A DNA stretch of 64,000 nt. Origin: an uncultured Clostridia bacterium (GTDB taxonomy: Bacteria; Bacillota; Clostridia; Christensenellales; Borkfalkiaceae). Positions 1 through 7,380 of the stretch are shown here, in pieces. The DNA lies in contig CAKQME010000001.1 in NCBI GenBank assembly GCA_934254815.1, forward strand, positions 141,495 through 205,494, given 5' to 3'. Within the stretch, counting starts at the first letter, position 1. Every line of letters begins with the position of its first letter. The notes under the pieces were generated by a model that worked only from the letters and a program-made list of their open reading frames with translations, searched no databases and was not told where the DNA came from. Made by a program: the position numbers and the translations under genes.

Positions 1-699
1 CCGTCCGCCGTCGGCGCAACTGTAGCTGCTATTATGCCGCTTGTGAGCCTTGGCGCGGGGTGGCTGCTTCTCGTTCGGGTTACGCTCGGTCTTGTTATGG
101 TCGCTCTGTCGGGAAAATTCAGAAATTTTAAGGAGTACATATTTTGTTATTATCTGTTTATTTTTTATACTTTCTTATTCGGAGGCGGCGTTGCGGCGCT
201 GTTTTATGCGGCAAATATCCGCTACGATATGCTTACGGGTATAAACGCGGCGAATTTCCCGCTCGGACTTTCCGTTCTTGCCTGCATAGGTTTATATTTT
301 TTAACGACAAAAGTAGTAAATAAAATATATAAGCGTAAAGAATTGACTTCGTTTCTGGTTAATTGCTCCGTTCGTTTCGACGGCGAAAGTTTTTTAATGC
401 GCGGCTTTATAGACAGCGGAAACAGACTCGTATATAAAAAGACTGGCAGCCCCGTTGTTTTATGCTCGCCGTCGGCGGCAAAGAAGATGTTTTTTGCGAA
501 AAATCTGCCGAAAATCGGGGAAATCGACGTAAATACCGTGTCGGGCGGAGCAAAAATAGAAATTTATAAAATCGACGGAATCGTGATATATCGCGGCGAT
601 ATGCCGAATATAATAAATAATGTAGTTATGGGTTTGTCCGACTTCGAATTCGACCGCGACGGCGAGTACGACCTGTTACTAAATCCCGCTCTGGCGTGA
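1..699 (+). CDS. spoIIGA: Sigma-E processing peptidase SpoIIGA, 5' end outside window
   Basis: This is the membrane aspartic protease that cleaves the pro-sequence from pro-sigma-E in the mother cell during sporulation. The frame is open from base 1, so the start lies upstream of the window. The visible part has several hydrophobic membrane segments in its first about 100 residues, then a soluble domain with the motif GFIDSGN, where the DSG triad fits the catalytic aspartate of the SpoIIGA protease domain. The stop lies 8 bp before the sigE start, matching the conserved spoIIGA-sigE pair, in which protease and substrate are co-transcribed. Identification rests on the motif, the topology and the sigE neighbour, and is firm. 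Confidence 0.93.
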   Translation, partial: PSAVGATVAAIMPLVSLGAGWLLLVRVTLGLVMVALSGKFRNFKEYIFCYYLFIFYTFLFGGGVAALFYAANIRYDMLTGINAANFPLGLSVLACIGLYFLTTKVVNKIYKRKELTSFLVNCSVRFDGESFLMRGFIDSGNRLVYKKTGSPVVLCSPSAAKKMFFAKNLPKIGEIDVNTVSGGAKIEIYKIDGIVIYRGDMPNIINNVVMGLSDFEFDRDGEYDLLLNPALA

Positions 700-707
700 G
701 GTGGAAA

Positions 708-1409
708 ATGTTTGAAAAGTTGAAAAGAATAATAAGTCGCATATTTTTCGGAAACGATAATTATGTACATTACATATCGGGCGCGGACGCTCTTCCTACG
801 CCTTTTACCCCTGACGAGGAACAGGAAAAGCTTGCCTTACTCTCTCGCGGAAGCGAACAGGTAAAGCAGGAGCTTATAGAGCATAATCTGCGGCTTGTGG
901 TTTATATCGCGCGTAAATTCGATAATACGGGCGTAGAACTCGACGATCTCATTTCCGTCGGTACGATAGGGCTTATAAAAGCGATAAACACGTTTAATAC
1001 GGACAAGAACATAAAACTTGCCACCTATGCGTCGCGGTGTATCGAAAACGAAATACTTATGTATTTAAGAAAGTTAGTGCGCATAAAGGGCGAAATTTCG
1101 CTTGACGAGCCTTTGAACGTCGACTGGGAGGGTAACGAGCTTCTTTTATCCGACGTATTAGGCACCGACAACGACGTTGTGTATAAAGATATGGAAAACG
1201 ACGCCGAAATGGAGATGTTAAGAGAGGCAATAGAGCGATTATCTCCGAGAGAGAAACAGATTATGGACTTGCGGTTCGGTCTTGGCGGCGAGGAAGAGTT
1301 GACTCAAAAAGAAGTTGCGGATATGCTCGGAATATCTCAAAGTTACATATCGAGATTAGAAAAAAAGATAGTATTTAAACTCAGAAAAGAGTTTAAAAGA
1401 TTAGGGTAA
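708..1409 (+). CDS. sigE: RNA polymerase sporulation sigma factor sigma-E
   Basis: Sigma-E directs early mother-cell transcription after asymmetric division. The 233-residue product has region 2 (LRLVVYIARKF, DDLISVGTIGLIKA, KLATYASRCIENEILMYLR) and region 4 with a helix-turn-helix (MLGISQSYISRLEKK), almost colinear with Bacillus subtilis SigE. The N terminus is a short basic/hydrophobic pro-sequence before VHYISGADALP, where SpoIIGA cleaves in the family. An upstream GTG at 696 is in frame, but the ATG at 708 is better because GAGGTGG lies directly in front of it. In many Firmicutes sigG follows sigE; here the next 2 kb is repeats and gene debris and no sigG is present. Confidence 0.96.
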   Translation: MFEKLKRIISRIFFGNDNYVHYISGADALPTPFTPDEEQEKLALLSRGSEQVKQELIEHNLRLVVYIARKFDNTGVELDDLISVGTIGLIKAINTFNTDKNIKLATYASRCIENEILMYLRKLVRIKGEISLDEPLNVDWEGNELLLSDVLGTDNDVVYKDMENDAEMEMLREAIERLSPREKQIMDLRFGLGGEEELTQKEVADMLGISQSYISRLEKKIVFKLRKEFKRLG

Positions 1410-1460
1410 AAACGTTACATTTAAGAATGTTTCGCCTTTGATCTAATGTGCTGATCGCTT

Positions 1461-1498
1461 ATTCAATGGGATTCTTCGGCAGAGCCTCAGAATGACAT
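1461..1498. repeat. Short copy of the interspersed palindromic repeat
   Basis: The stretch reads AATGGGATTCTTCGG, then AGAGCCTCAGAATGACA. The same two blocks recur at 4461, 15811, 16063, 20405 and in inverted form at 57032-57330. It is a half element here, without the second palindromic arm. Confidence 0.75.
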
Positions 1499-1559
1499 TA
1501 TAATTTCAGCTTATTTAATTTTTTTACTCATGTTAATGCCCTTTATTACGGCATAACGC

Positions 1560-1589
1560 TTGACCTTATAGGTTGTTTATAATTATATT
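1560..1589 (+). promoter_or_regulatory. Predicted sigma-A promoter ahead of a perfect hairpin
   Basis: TTGACC, an 18-bp spacer and TATATT are seen. Predicted transcription begins about 10 bp before the perfect inverted repeat at 1599-1641. No ORF of any length follows on this strand until the hsdR remnant, so the product would be a short RNA. The sites are good but the function is inference. Confidence 0.4.
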
Positions 1590-1598
1590 ATAGGAACG

Positions 1599-1641
1599 AT
1601 CTAAATGCCGATTGTACAACATTTACAATCGGCATTTAGAT
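1599..1641. other. Perfect 18-bp inverted repeat (hairpin)
   Basis: Left arm 1599-1616 and right arm 1624-1641 are exact reverse complements around a 7-nt loop, with core ATCTAAATGCCGATTGTA. Neither side has a run of T residues, so it is not a classical terminator. It lies between sigE and the minus-strand lipoprotein remnant. It could be a hairpin RNA, a terminator of unusual form, or a mobile-element remnant. Nothing else is seen in 1410-1718 apart from this, its promoter and the repeat at 1461. Confidence 0.6.
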
Positions 1642-1718
1642 TTATATATTGAATTTTGGCTATTTTTTCGATTAAAACATAATTTGTAAAGAACACGAGA
1701 TATTCGACTTCCTAAAAG

Positions 1719-2256
1719 CTAAACTATTTCAAAAGCTGATTCATATAGCTCTCCGGTACTTACAGATATATTATAAATACCTTTTGGGGCTGGATGTCTG
1801 TGTAGAGTTCCATCTATAAGCACAGTTCCATGTTGTATTGCATTAAGAGAGCCGTCAAATGACCACTCATGAAAAAGAATCTCATCTTTTTTTATTATTT
1901 CAACGGTAATATCGTCTGTTAAAGTTTCAAATTCATCTTGCAATACAATTTTTTTGCCTTCAATAATAGTATAAACTTCAATAGTTGCCCCAAGTTTATA
2001 AAGAGAACTACATGTTTGCTTTTGTAAATCCTTGCCTGATATATTTTTGCTCTTAACACGAATCACAAAAGAAGAACCATAGGGAATAGTTTTTTCATAA
2101 AACAATTCGACTTTATATATCAGAATTCTTCATAGTTGTCTCATTATTTCCACAACCAATAAATGAACTTAATGTTAGAATCATGGTAAAAAGCCATATC
2201 AACATTTTCATTTTAGAAGAATTTCTCATAAATTGTAAGAAAGAGTAATAATACAT
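1719..2256 (-). pseudogene. Frameshifted lipoprotein of unknown function
   Basis: Reading leftward from an ATG at 2256 (AAAGGA lies 11 nt before it) gives an N terminus with a clear lipoprotein signal: hydrophobic WLFTMILTLSSFIGC followed by GNNE. That frame ends at a TAA at 2113-2115. The remaining 128 residues (1719-2105, ending YESAFEIV) are open in another frame. Adding one AT unit to the short (AT)n run at 2115-2120 would join both parts, so a 2-bp contraction is the simplest explanation. The body is mostly beta-strand-like with no recognised family. Sequencing error is an alternative. No good terminator follows the gene. Confidence 0.6.
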
Positions 2257-2419
2257 CGGATTATATTCCTTTCATTGAAATAAAAACAGAGCATAAGAAA
2301 AGAGGCACACAACGCCTTACAAATCCTATGTGCTATATTGTTATTTACCAAAATTATCTATATGGTTTTCACAGTATAGACCACTCCGCAAAATATAGCA
2401 TATACCTTGTCTGGTTTGT

Positions 2420-2827
2420 GTTACTAAAGTCGTGGATGATATAAAAACGAATGGTGCAGGTAAAGATTATTTAATTGAACATTCGGCAGGTAGCGGAAAG
2501 TCAAACTCTATAGCGTGGATTTCGTATAGGCTTGCCTCCCTTTTTGATACAGAAAACAAACCTGTCTTCAATTCTGTCATTGTTGTTACAAACAGAGTCG
2601 TTTTAGACTCGCAATTGCAGGATACAATCAACGGATTCGACCATACTCCGGGACTTGTTGAAGCTATTGATGAAAAGAAAGGTTCAAGAGGACTTAAAGA
2701 TGCTATCAACGACAAAAAGAGAATCATTATCTGTACCGTTCAAAAGTTTTTATTTGCTTATAAGGATTTTGATGATTTGTCGGGTAGAAGTTTTGCCGTG
2801 TTTGGTATTGCAAAGTGTAAGTTATAA
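2420..2827 (+). pseudogene. Fragment of type I restriction HsdR subunit
   Basis: The roughly 130-residue frame covers helicase motif I (HSAGSGKSNSIAW) and motif Ia (SVIVVTNRVVLDSQLQDTI) of the HsdR translocase, and runs to RSFAV, the point where the DEAH motif II should follow. Instead the frame leaves the family and stops at once. The N-terminal nuclease domain and the whole second helicase half are absent, and no hsdM or hsdS is nearby. It is a decayed remnant of a restriction-modification locus, not a working gene. The GTG at 2432 is only the first possible start codon. Confidence 0.8.
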
Positions 2828-3025
2828 CTCGGTATTGGCGGGTAATCCTGCACTTGAAAATCCTTGCGGGAAACCAAAGAAAAGCGACAGGTTTTGGGCT
2901 TGTTATAAAACCGACGGTTTAGAAAAAGCTTTAAAAAGATACTGCCGGGTTTCATTTATAAAAAAAATTTACCGCTTTTGCGGGCGTCTTTATCGAAAAA
3001 CCGTAAGAATTTTTAAACACTGAAA
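2828..3025 (+). other. Gene debris after the hsdR fragment
   Basis: An open frame continues here to a stop at 3021-3023, with a basic stretch ending YRKTVRIFKH, but it has no start of its own and its upstream part overlaps the hsdR fragment in another frame. It may be the tail of another deleted gene. I recognise no family. Confidence 0.25.
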
Positions 3026-3041
3026 AACTTTTATAATCGGA

Positions 3042-3086
3042 AATTCCGTTATCGTCGACAAGCGTGTCGAATAACGGAATTTTTTG
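3042..3086 (+). terminator. Rho-independent terminator
   Basis: Arms AATTCCGTTAT..TCGACA and TGTCGAATAACGGAATT pair with a 2-nt bulge around AGCG, followed by a T run. It closes the debris region before the promoter at 3203. Confidence 0.75.
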
Positions 3087-3202
3087 TATAGGAAAATTTT
3101 GGAAGAATTTGACAGTTTTTCGACTGTTTTAAAGTGAAATTTTACTTATTTTCGACGAATAAAAAATTTTTTAACTTTTTTCAAAAACTTTTGTAAAAAT
3201 AC

Positions 3203-3231
3203 TTGACAATTGTTATAAATAGGTGTAAACT
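3203..3231 (+). promoter_or_regulatory. Sigma-A promoter for the 89-residue gene
   Basis: TTGACA, a 17-bp spacer and TAAACT are seen 65 bp upstream of the start at 3296. Confidence 0.65.
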
Positions 3232-3295
3232 TTTAGACAATAAATTTAAGCGCAAAAAATAAATCTAAAGCTTAAATTGAGAGGCGAAAGAAATT

Positions 3296-3565
3296 ATGGA
3301 AGAAATACCAGAGAAAGAATTTGAACGTATCGGCAAAGAAATGAGAGCGAAAGTTAAAAAATCTCCGCAATCATATAGTAATTTTGTAAGACTTGGAGTG
3401 GGTGAAAAACCTGTGAACCAAGGAGAGGAAATTTTCATTGAGTTTAAGAAAGGTGAAAGCCTTGAAGATTTTCTTATTCGTTTAAATAAGATTTACAACC
3501 CTAAAGTTGTAGACTTTTTTACAAATATAGGTTTATTTGACGGTTTAAAAGAAGAAGATAAATAA
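3296..3565 (+). CDS. Small protein of unknown function (89 residues)
   Basis: I do not recognise a family. The product is highly charged, with a basic N-terminal half and an acidic C terminus (LKEEDK), no membrane segment and no signal peptide, so it is probably cytosolic. The ATG is supported by GAGAGGCG 9 nt upstream and by a near-consensus promoter at 3203-3231, so the gene is likely expressed. It is AT-rich like the debris to its left and unlike the GC-richer ZIP transporter gene to its right, which suggests it belongs to the accessory segment. Confidence 0.7.
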   Translation: MEEIPEKEFERIGKEMRAKVKKSPQSYSNFVRLGVGEKPVNQGEEIFIEFKKGESLEDFLIRLNKIYNPKVVDFFTNIGLFDGLKEEDK

Positions 3566-3626
3566 TTCGGAAAACGTTTTTCGTGCATTTCTCATATAAT
3601 AAATTAGGTTTTACTAAGGAGAAATT

Positions 3627-4358
3627 ATGGAAAACGTTTATTTTTATGCCGTTTTGGGTTTAGTTTTCATTTTCCTTATGACTACAGCGGGTAGCGCCGT
3701 CGCTTGTTTTATGGGCAATGCAACGATTGAAAGGCATTCCGCGCTTATAGGCGGGTTATCCGGCGGGATAATGCTGGCTTCGGCGGTCTGGTCGTTGTTG
3801 ATTCCGGCGATAGGCGGCGGCGAGAGAGAAAACGTTATCGGCGTAACCGTCGGTTTTGCGGCGGGAACGTTGTTGTTTACATTGCTCGGCGTGGTTTTAA
3901 AAGAAGATGAAAGCGGCGGATTTGTCAAGTTGTTTACCGCCATGACCGCGCATAATGTTCCGGAGGGGTTGTCCGTTGGTTTTGCGTTCGGCGCGGCGTC
4001 TATAGGAAAGATATCTGTATCTGCGGCATTTGGTATAGCTTTGGGTATTGGTATACAGAATTTTCCTGAGGGCGCGGCTATATCCGTTCCCGCAAGGAAG
4101 AAATACAGTCGGATAAAAGCTTTTTTATTGGGAATGTTAAGCGGCGCGGTTGAGCCGATAGCCGGAGCGATCGGGTTATTTTTATCGGGGTTTGCGGCGT
4201 GGATTATGCCTGTTTTAATGGCGTTTTCAGCCGCCGCGATGATTTACACGGTGTTTTCCGAGCTTTCGGGGGAAGTATCGAAAAAGCCGTTATTCGGTTC
4301 GTTCGGCGCGTGCGCGGGTTTTTTGATTATGCTTTTACTTGACGTTACGTTGGGTTAG
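3627..4358 (+). CDS. ZIP family divalent metal transporter
   Basis: This 243-residue polytopic membrane protein fits the ZIP family, which brings zinc, iron or manganese into the cytoplasm. About seven to eight hydrophobic segments are visible. The two metal-site helices carry the family motifs HNVPEGLSVG and QNFPEGAAIS. The start has AAGGAG 8 nt upstream. It is closest in layout to the ZupT/GufA-type bacterial ZIPs. A feoAB locus lies 3 kb downstream, but the two are separated by minus-strand genes and need not be co-regulated. Substrate cannot be told from sequence. Confidence 0.9.
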   Translation: MENVYFYAVLGLVFIFLMTTAGSAVACFMGNATIERHSALIGGLSGGIMLASAVWSLLIPAIGGGERENVIGVTVGFAAGTLLFTLLGVVLKEDESGGFVKLFTAMTAHNVPEGLSVGFAFGAASIGKISVSAAFGIALGIGIQNFPEGAAISVPARKKYSRIKAFLLGMLSGAVEPIAGAIGLFLSGFAAWIMPVLMAFSAAAMIYTVFSELSGEVSKKPLFGSFGACAGFLIMLLLDVTLG

Positions 4359-4402
4359 TCGATTGGTATTTTGCAGACTTAAAATGACGGAAAACTATAG
4401 TG

Positions 4403-4618
4403 TGTCATTCTAAACGTGGTGAAGAATTGCGCTGTTTAAGCGATTTATCCGTACTTATTCAATGGGATTCTTCACTTCGTAATTCGGCGCTTAAACGCCA
4501 AAGCGTTTAAACAATAGTTTTGCCTTTATTGTTTCGCAATAAAGGCAGCGCCTTATGAATATCATCGTTCGCAAACCCTTGCAAGCAAGTTTGCTCTCTC
4601 GATATTGACAGAATGACA
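4403..4618. repeat. Long interspersed palindromic repeat, copy A (inverted)
   Basis: This fills the gap between the converging ZIP and ylmH genes. It starts near a GTCATTCT block and has TGGGATTCTTC at 4462-4473, then two hairpins: GCGCTTAAACGCC/AGCGTTTAAAC and GCCTTTATTG/CAATAAAGGC. It ends with GCAAGCAAGTTTGCTCTCTCGATATTGACA. The same long form occurs in the opposite orientation at 15861-16025 and 20457-20616. Confidence 0.85.
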
Positions 4619-4706
4619 AAAATATATAAGGTCGGACTAATACTCGCGCACAGCCTCAGGCTGCCGGATAATACTTGGATGCAACGTCACGTTGCCGTCA
4701 CGGCGT

Positions 4707-5429
4707 CTATTTGTAAACGCCTAAACGAACGTAAAGTTTGCCTTTGCGGCTTTCTCCGCATTCTTCGTAAAATATAAATTTACCGAAACCGCGAACGGCT
4801 GTAACGTCGTTCGCTTTTAATTTTTTGCTTCCGTCGGGAAATTCTTTGCCGTTTACCGTCACGCGCGATTTTAAAAATAACTCCGAACTTTTTTCTCGCG
4901 ACAGATTGTATGCCGCGCCTACGATCGAATCCGCGCGCGGCGAGGCGACAGAAACTTTTTTGTCTTCTATAACGGGTCGTAATTCGTCGGGCAAGCTTTC
5001 GGCTTCTTCAACCGTGACAACGGCGCGCCCTACACGTTTTAGTTCGTTTTTTATAAGCTCCGCCATTTTTTCGTCGACGAATATGAACGACTGTTTTTCC
5101 GAAGTGAAAATATCTCCCGTTTTCGCCCGTTCGACGCCTAAATTGAGTACCGCGCCGAGTATGTCCCGATGAGTTATCGGCTCTTGAAATTTTGCGCCCG
5201 ACGGGGTAATTTTTAATAATACTATGCCGAAATCTGGTTCGTAACCGAATTCTTCGATACTGCCGAAACAGGCTTTTCTGCGTTCCGAAAGTTCGTGTCC
5301 GCCCCAGAATAAAACATTATCCTTTCCCGCTTCGGATTGTTCCGTAGGGGAAAGGAAATCTGTAAAAGTATATATGTTTTTTATTCTGCTTCGCTCTTTA
5401 AGCTCGGCAATTCTGTTTTTGAAGTCCAT
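4707..5429 (-). CDS. ylmH: YlmH family S4-domain RNA-binding protein
   Basis: YlmH (RqcP2) binds the 50S ribosomal subunit and has been linked to ribosome-associated quality control; in many Firmicutes it lies in the division cluster after sepF. The 240-residue product has the YlmH N-terminal alpha/beta region (FTDFLSPTEQ, and THRDILGAVLNLGVERAKTGD, the family's most conserved block) and a C-terminal S4 fold from about residue 180 (SRVTVNGKEF, GFGKFIF). It starts 1 bp after the stop of the upstream membrane protein, so the two are co-transcribed. The position near sigE recalls the usual ftsZ-spoIIGA-sigE-ylm region, here inverted and without sepF or divIVA. Confidence 0.92.
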   Translation of the reverse strand: MDFKNRIAELKERSRIKNIYTFTDFLSPTEQSEAGKDNVLFWGGHELSERRKACFGSIEEFGYEPDFGIVLLKITPSGAKFQEPITHRDILGAVLNLGVERAKTGDIFTSEKQSFIFVDEKMAELIKNELKRVGRAVVTVEEAESLPDELRPVIEDKKVSVASPRADSIVGAAYNLSREKSSELFLKSRVTVNGKEFPDGSKKLKANDVTAVRGFGKFIFYEECGESRKGKLYVRLGVYK

Positions 5430-5430
5430 T

Positions 5431-6381
5431 TTAAATTTCTACGTCTTTCAACAGCTGTTCGTCGTTTTCGCGGAGTTCCTTGGGAACGACGATATTGTCG
5501 TAATCGATAAAGTATTTTCTTGTATTGATTATGTAATAGTCAATCGTTTTCATGCCCGCAACGACAATCGAGCCGAGCGGAATAAGGAATAACGTGCCTA
5601 CGCCGAACGTGAACACGGCGGAGGTTATGATAAGGTAATAGATTATGAGATTTACAAGGGTATAACTCATATACATTTTACCGAAATAGCCGTTTTGCGG
5701 GCGGAAACCGTTTTTAAGCGAAGCCCGTATGCCTTTTTTTTCGAGCAGAGCTTTAGCCATAAACTGGCTCATCATCGTGTTGTAAAATCCTTGACAGATA
5801 AGGATAAACGCGAGTAAAAGACAGGGCAGAAGGGCGGGGAGGACTTTCCATAATATTGCGGTTAAACCGTAGCATGCCGCGCCGACTGCCAGCGCGTAAA
5901 CGCAGGCGAAAGCGACTTCGACGAGTTCGTAAACGGCTATGGTTTTGAGGTTTTCGAATAATATGGCGAAATACGGTTTTTTTGTGAGGCTCGACATGTG
6001 GTAATCGAGCGAAATCATTGCCACCGCGTCGCTTATTTCGCTGAAATACCTGTAAAGAAAAATAAGTACGAACGCGATTGCCGCAGTTAAAACCATACTG
6101 CCGACGTTGCCCGAAAGGTAATTCAATAAATCGGTAAAATGCTCGTTAAGCCCCGCCGTCAAGGTCTTCGCTTCGGCGTTCGAAGTAAACAGGTCTCGTA
6201 TAACGGAAATAACGTCGTTAATTACGGGTTGAGTTACTTCGTATAACCCGCGTAACCTTATTTTGAGCGTAAGCCCGATTGCGACGGCAAAAAGAACAAA
6301 CATTACGAGTTTGTACGCCAGCGTTTTGAATACGAGCGCGTAGTTTCTCATAACAATTCTTATTACGTTTCTTATTCTCAT
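5431..6381 (-). CDS. Polytopic membrane protein of unknown function
   Basis: The 316-residue product has about five to six hydrophobic segments: one near residues 20-40, one about 95-115, and a cluster between 165 and 285. The C terminus is soluble and charged (DNIVVPKELRENDEQ). I recognise no family motif. It is first in an operon with ylmH, 1 bp apart, driven by the promoter at 6445-6473. The start ATG at 6381 is the first in frame after that promoter. The pairing with ylmH gives no clear functional hint. Confidence 0.8.
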   Translation of the reverse strand: MRIRNVIRIVMRNYALVFKTLAYKLVMFVLFAVAIGLTLKIRLRGLYEVTQPVINDVISVIRDLFTSNAEAKTLTAGLNEHFTDLLNYLSGNVGSMVLTAAIAFVLIFLYRYFSEISDAVAMISLDYHMSSLTKKPYFAILFENLKTIAVYELVEVAFACVYALAVGAACYGLTAILWKVLPALLPCLLLAFILICQGFYNTMMSQFMAKALLEKKGIRASLKNGFRPQNGYFGKMYMSYTLVNLIIYYLIITSAVFTFGVGTLFLIPLGSIVVAGMKTIDYYIINTRKYFIDYDNIVVPKELRENDEQLLKDVEI

Positions 6382-6444
6382 ATTATAAATTCGTTCCCGA
6401 TAAAATTTTAGTTTAGTGATGACGAATGTAATCGCTATAAATAC

Positions 6445-6473
6445 ATTATATAATATATTACAATCTTTTGCAA
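6445..6473 (-). promoter_or_regulatory. Sigma-A promoter for the membrane protein-ylmH operon
   Basis: On the minus strand TTGCAA, a 17-bp spacer and a perfect TATAAT are seen, placing transcription start about 57 bp before the ATG. Confidence 0.75.
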
Positions 6474-6483
6474 GAAAATTAAA

Positions 6484-6537
6484 CCGACTTTTTCAAAAAC
6501 TCAAAGAGCAGTCCGCGAACTCTTCGCAAACTGCTCT
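6484..6537 (-). terminator. Terminator for the 121-residue minus-strand gene
   Basis: AGAGCAGT pairs with ACTGCTCT, and an inner GCGAA/TTCGC helix extends the stem. On the minus strand it runs into two T tracts (TTTTTG, then AAAAAG). It lies just before the promoter at 6473. Apart from this and the doubtful small ORF at 6564, the 6382-6714 gap holds nothing. Confidence 0.55.
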
Positions 6538-6563
6538 CTGAAAAATATATGATAAGGGGGAAA

Positions 6564-6728
6564 ATGATGAGCTATTCCTCATTGAAGCTTGCTTTCGCTA
6601 ACTTCAATTTACACCCATATAATACTCCATTAAAGCACAAAAGTAAAATAAAATCAATACCTTTTTTAATTTTATGTCCTATTTTATATATTTTATGTCT
6701 TACAATAGCAAAAATTAGTTGTTTTTGA
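6564..6728 (+). CDS. Doubtful small membrane ORF (54 residues)
   Basis: Two tandem ATG codons follow AAGGGGG at good spacing. The 54-residue product is basic in the middle and ends in a hydrophobic segment (FLILCPILYILCLTIA). It overlaps the 3' end of the minus-strand gene by 14 bp. No clear promoter is seen, and AT-rich sequence easily gives such frames, so it is only a possibility. Confidence 0.25.
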   Translation: MMSYSSLKLAFANFNLHPYNTPLKHKSKIKSIPFLILCPILYILCLTIAKISCF

Positions 6729-7080
6729 CTGAAAAGGTCGAAATTTTTCCTGTTCTGGTAGTTTTATTGAGCGAGGCGATTATAATTTTTTCTTCGATTT
6801 TTCCCCTCGGAGTAAATACGAGGTCGCGTAAATCGCCGTTATCGGTTATTTCGAAAAGTCCCTCCGCTTCGTAAAATTCGAAAGCGCGCGCAATATTTTG
6901 CCTCGAACCTCTCGCCACGACGGAGTTTCCGCCGAAGAGGGCGATTGAAAGCGCGAGAGCGTTTATTAAATCGTCTTTCGAATCGCCGTCGTCGAGAATA
7001 AAGAAAACGGGGGAGATTTCCGAAAAACATCGGTTTTCCACAATCGGTTTTACGGCGTTTAAAATATTTTCGATACTCAT
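6715..7080 (-). CDS. Hypothetical protein divergent from feoAB
   Basis: The 121-residue soluble product has no family I recognise. It has no cysteine-rich motif or helix-turn-helix strong enough to name a regulator. The middle contains FILDDGDSKDDLINALALSIALFGG and the C-terminal half is basic. The ATG is supported by GAGGTCG 3-4 nt upstream. It is transcribed away from feoA, with 78 bp between the starts, so a link to iron handling is possible but unproven. Confidence 0.65.
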   Translation of the reverse strand: MSIENILNAVKPIVENRCFSEISPVFFILDDGDSKDDLINALALSIALFGGNSVVARGSRQNIARAFEFYEAEGLFEITDNGDLRDLVFTPRGKIEEKIIIASLNKTTRTGKISTFSVKNN

Positions 7081-7158
7081 TTACGACCTCGATATTATTT
7101 TACGTCGGAATTAAAATTTGTGTGAATGGTATATACTGCGGACTTCATATAATTTAAT

Positions 7159-7380
7159 ATGAAGCTTACCGATTGCCCCGTAGGGGCGAATTTAAAAATA
7201 TATAAACTTTACGGCGACGAAAAAGAACGTTCGAGATTATGGGAACTCGGCATTTACGAAAACTCGACGATTACCGTATTGCGAACTTTTGCGGGGCATA
7301 CCGTCGTGGTCGAGGCGGACGGCGCGATTATAGCGATAGGTAAAGGCGCGGCGGAAAATATCGAGGTAGAGAATGCTTAA
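7159..7380 (+). CDS. feoA: Ferrous iron transport protein FeoA
   Basis: FeoA is a small SH3-like cytoplasmic protein needed for FeoB-dependent ferrous iron uptake. The 73 residues show the family pattern: MKLTDCPVGANLKI at the start, then the RLWELGIYENSTITVL strand-turn block, then GHTVVVEADGAIIAIGKGAAENI. It overlaps feoB by 8 bp. No Shine-Dalgarno sequence is seen, and TATAAT lies only 5 bp before the ATG. Without a good -35 box this could be either a leaderless start or a chance match. Confidence 0.92.
   Translation: MKLTDCPVGANLKIYKLYGDEKERSRLWELGIYENSTITVLRTFAGHTVVVEADGAIIAIGKGAAENIEVENA

Noticed and set aside
2655..3023. 122-codon frame over the hsdR remnant
   Set aside because: Its first half is the hsdR fragment in another frame. 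Only the tail after 2828 could be debris of a gene, and it has no start.
6715..7080. Iron-responsive regulator of feoAB
   Set aside because: Position is suggestive, but no helix-turn-helix or metal-binding residues are visible, so it is left as unknown.
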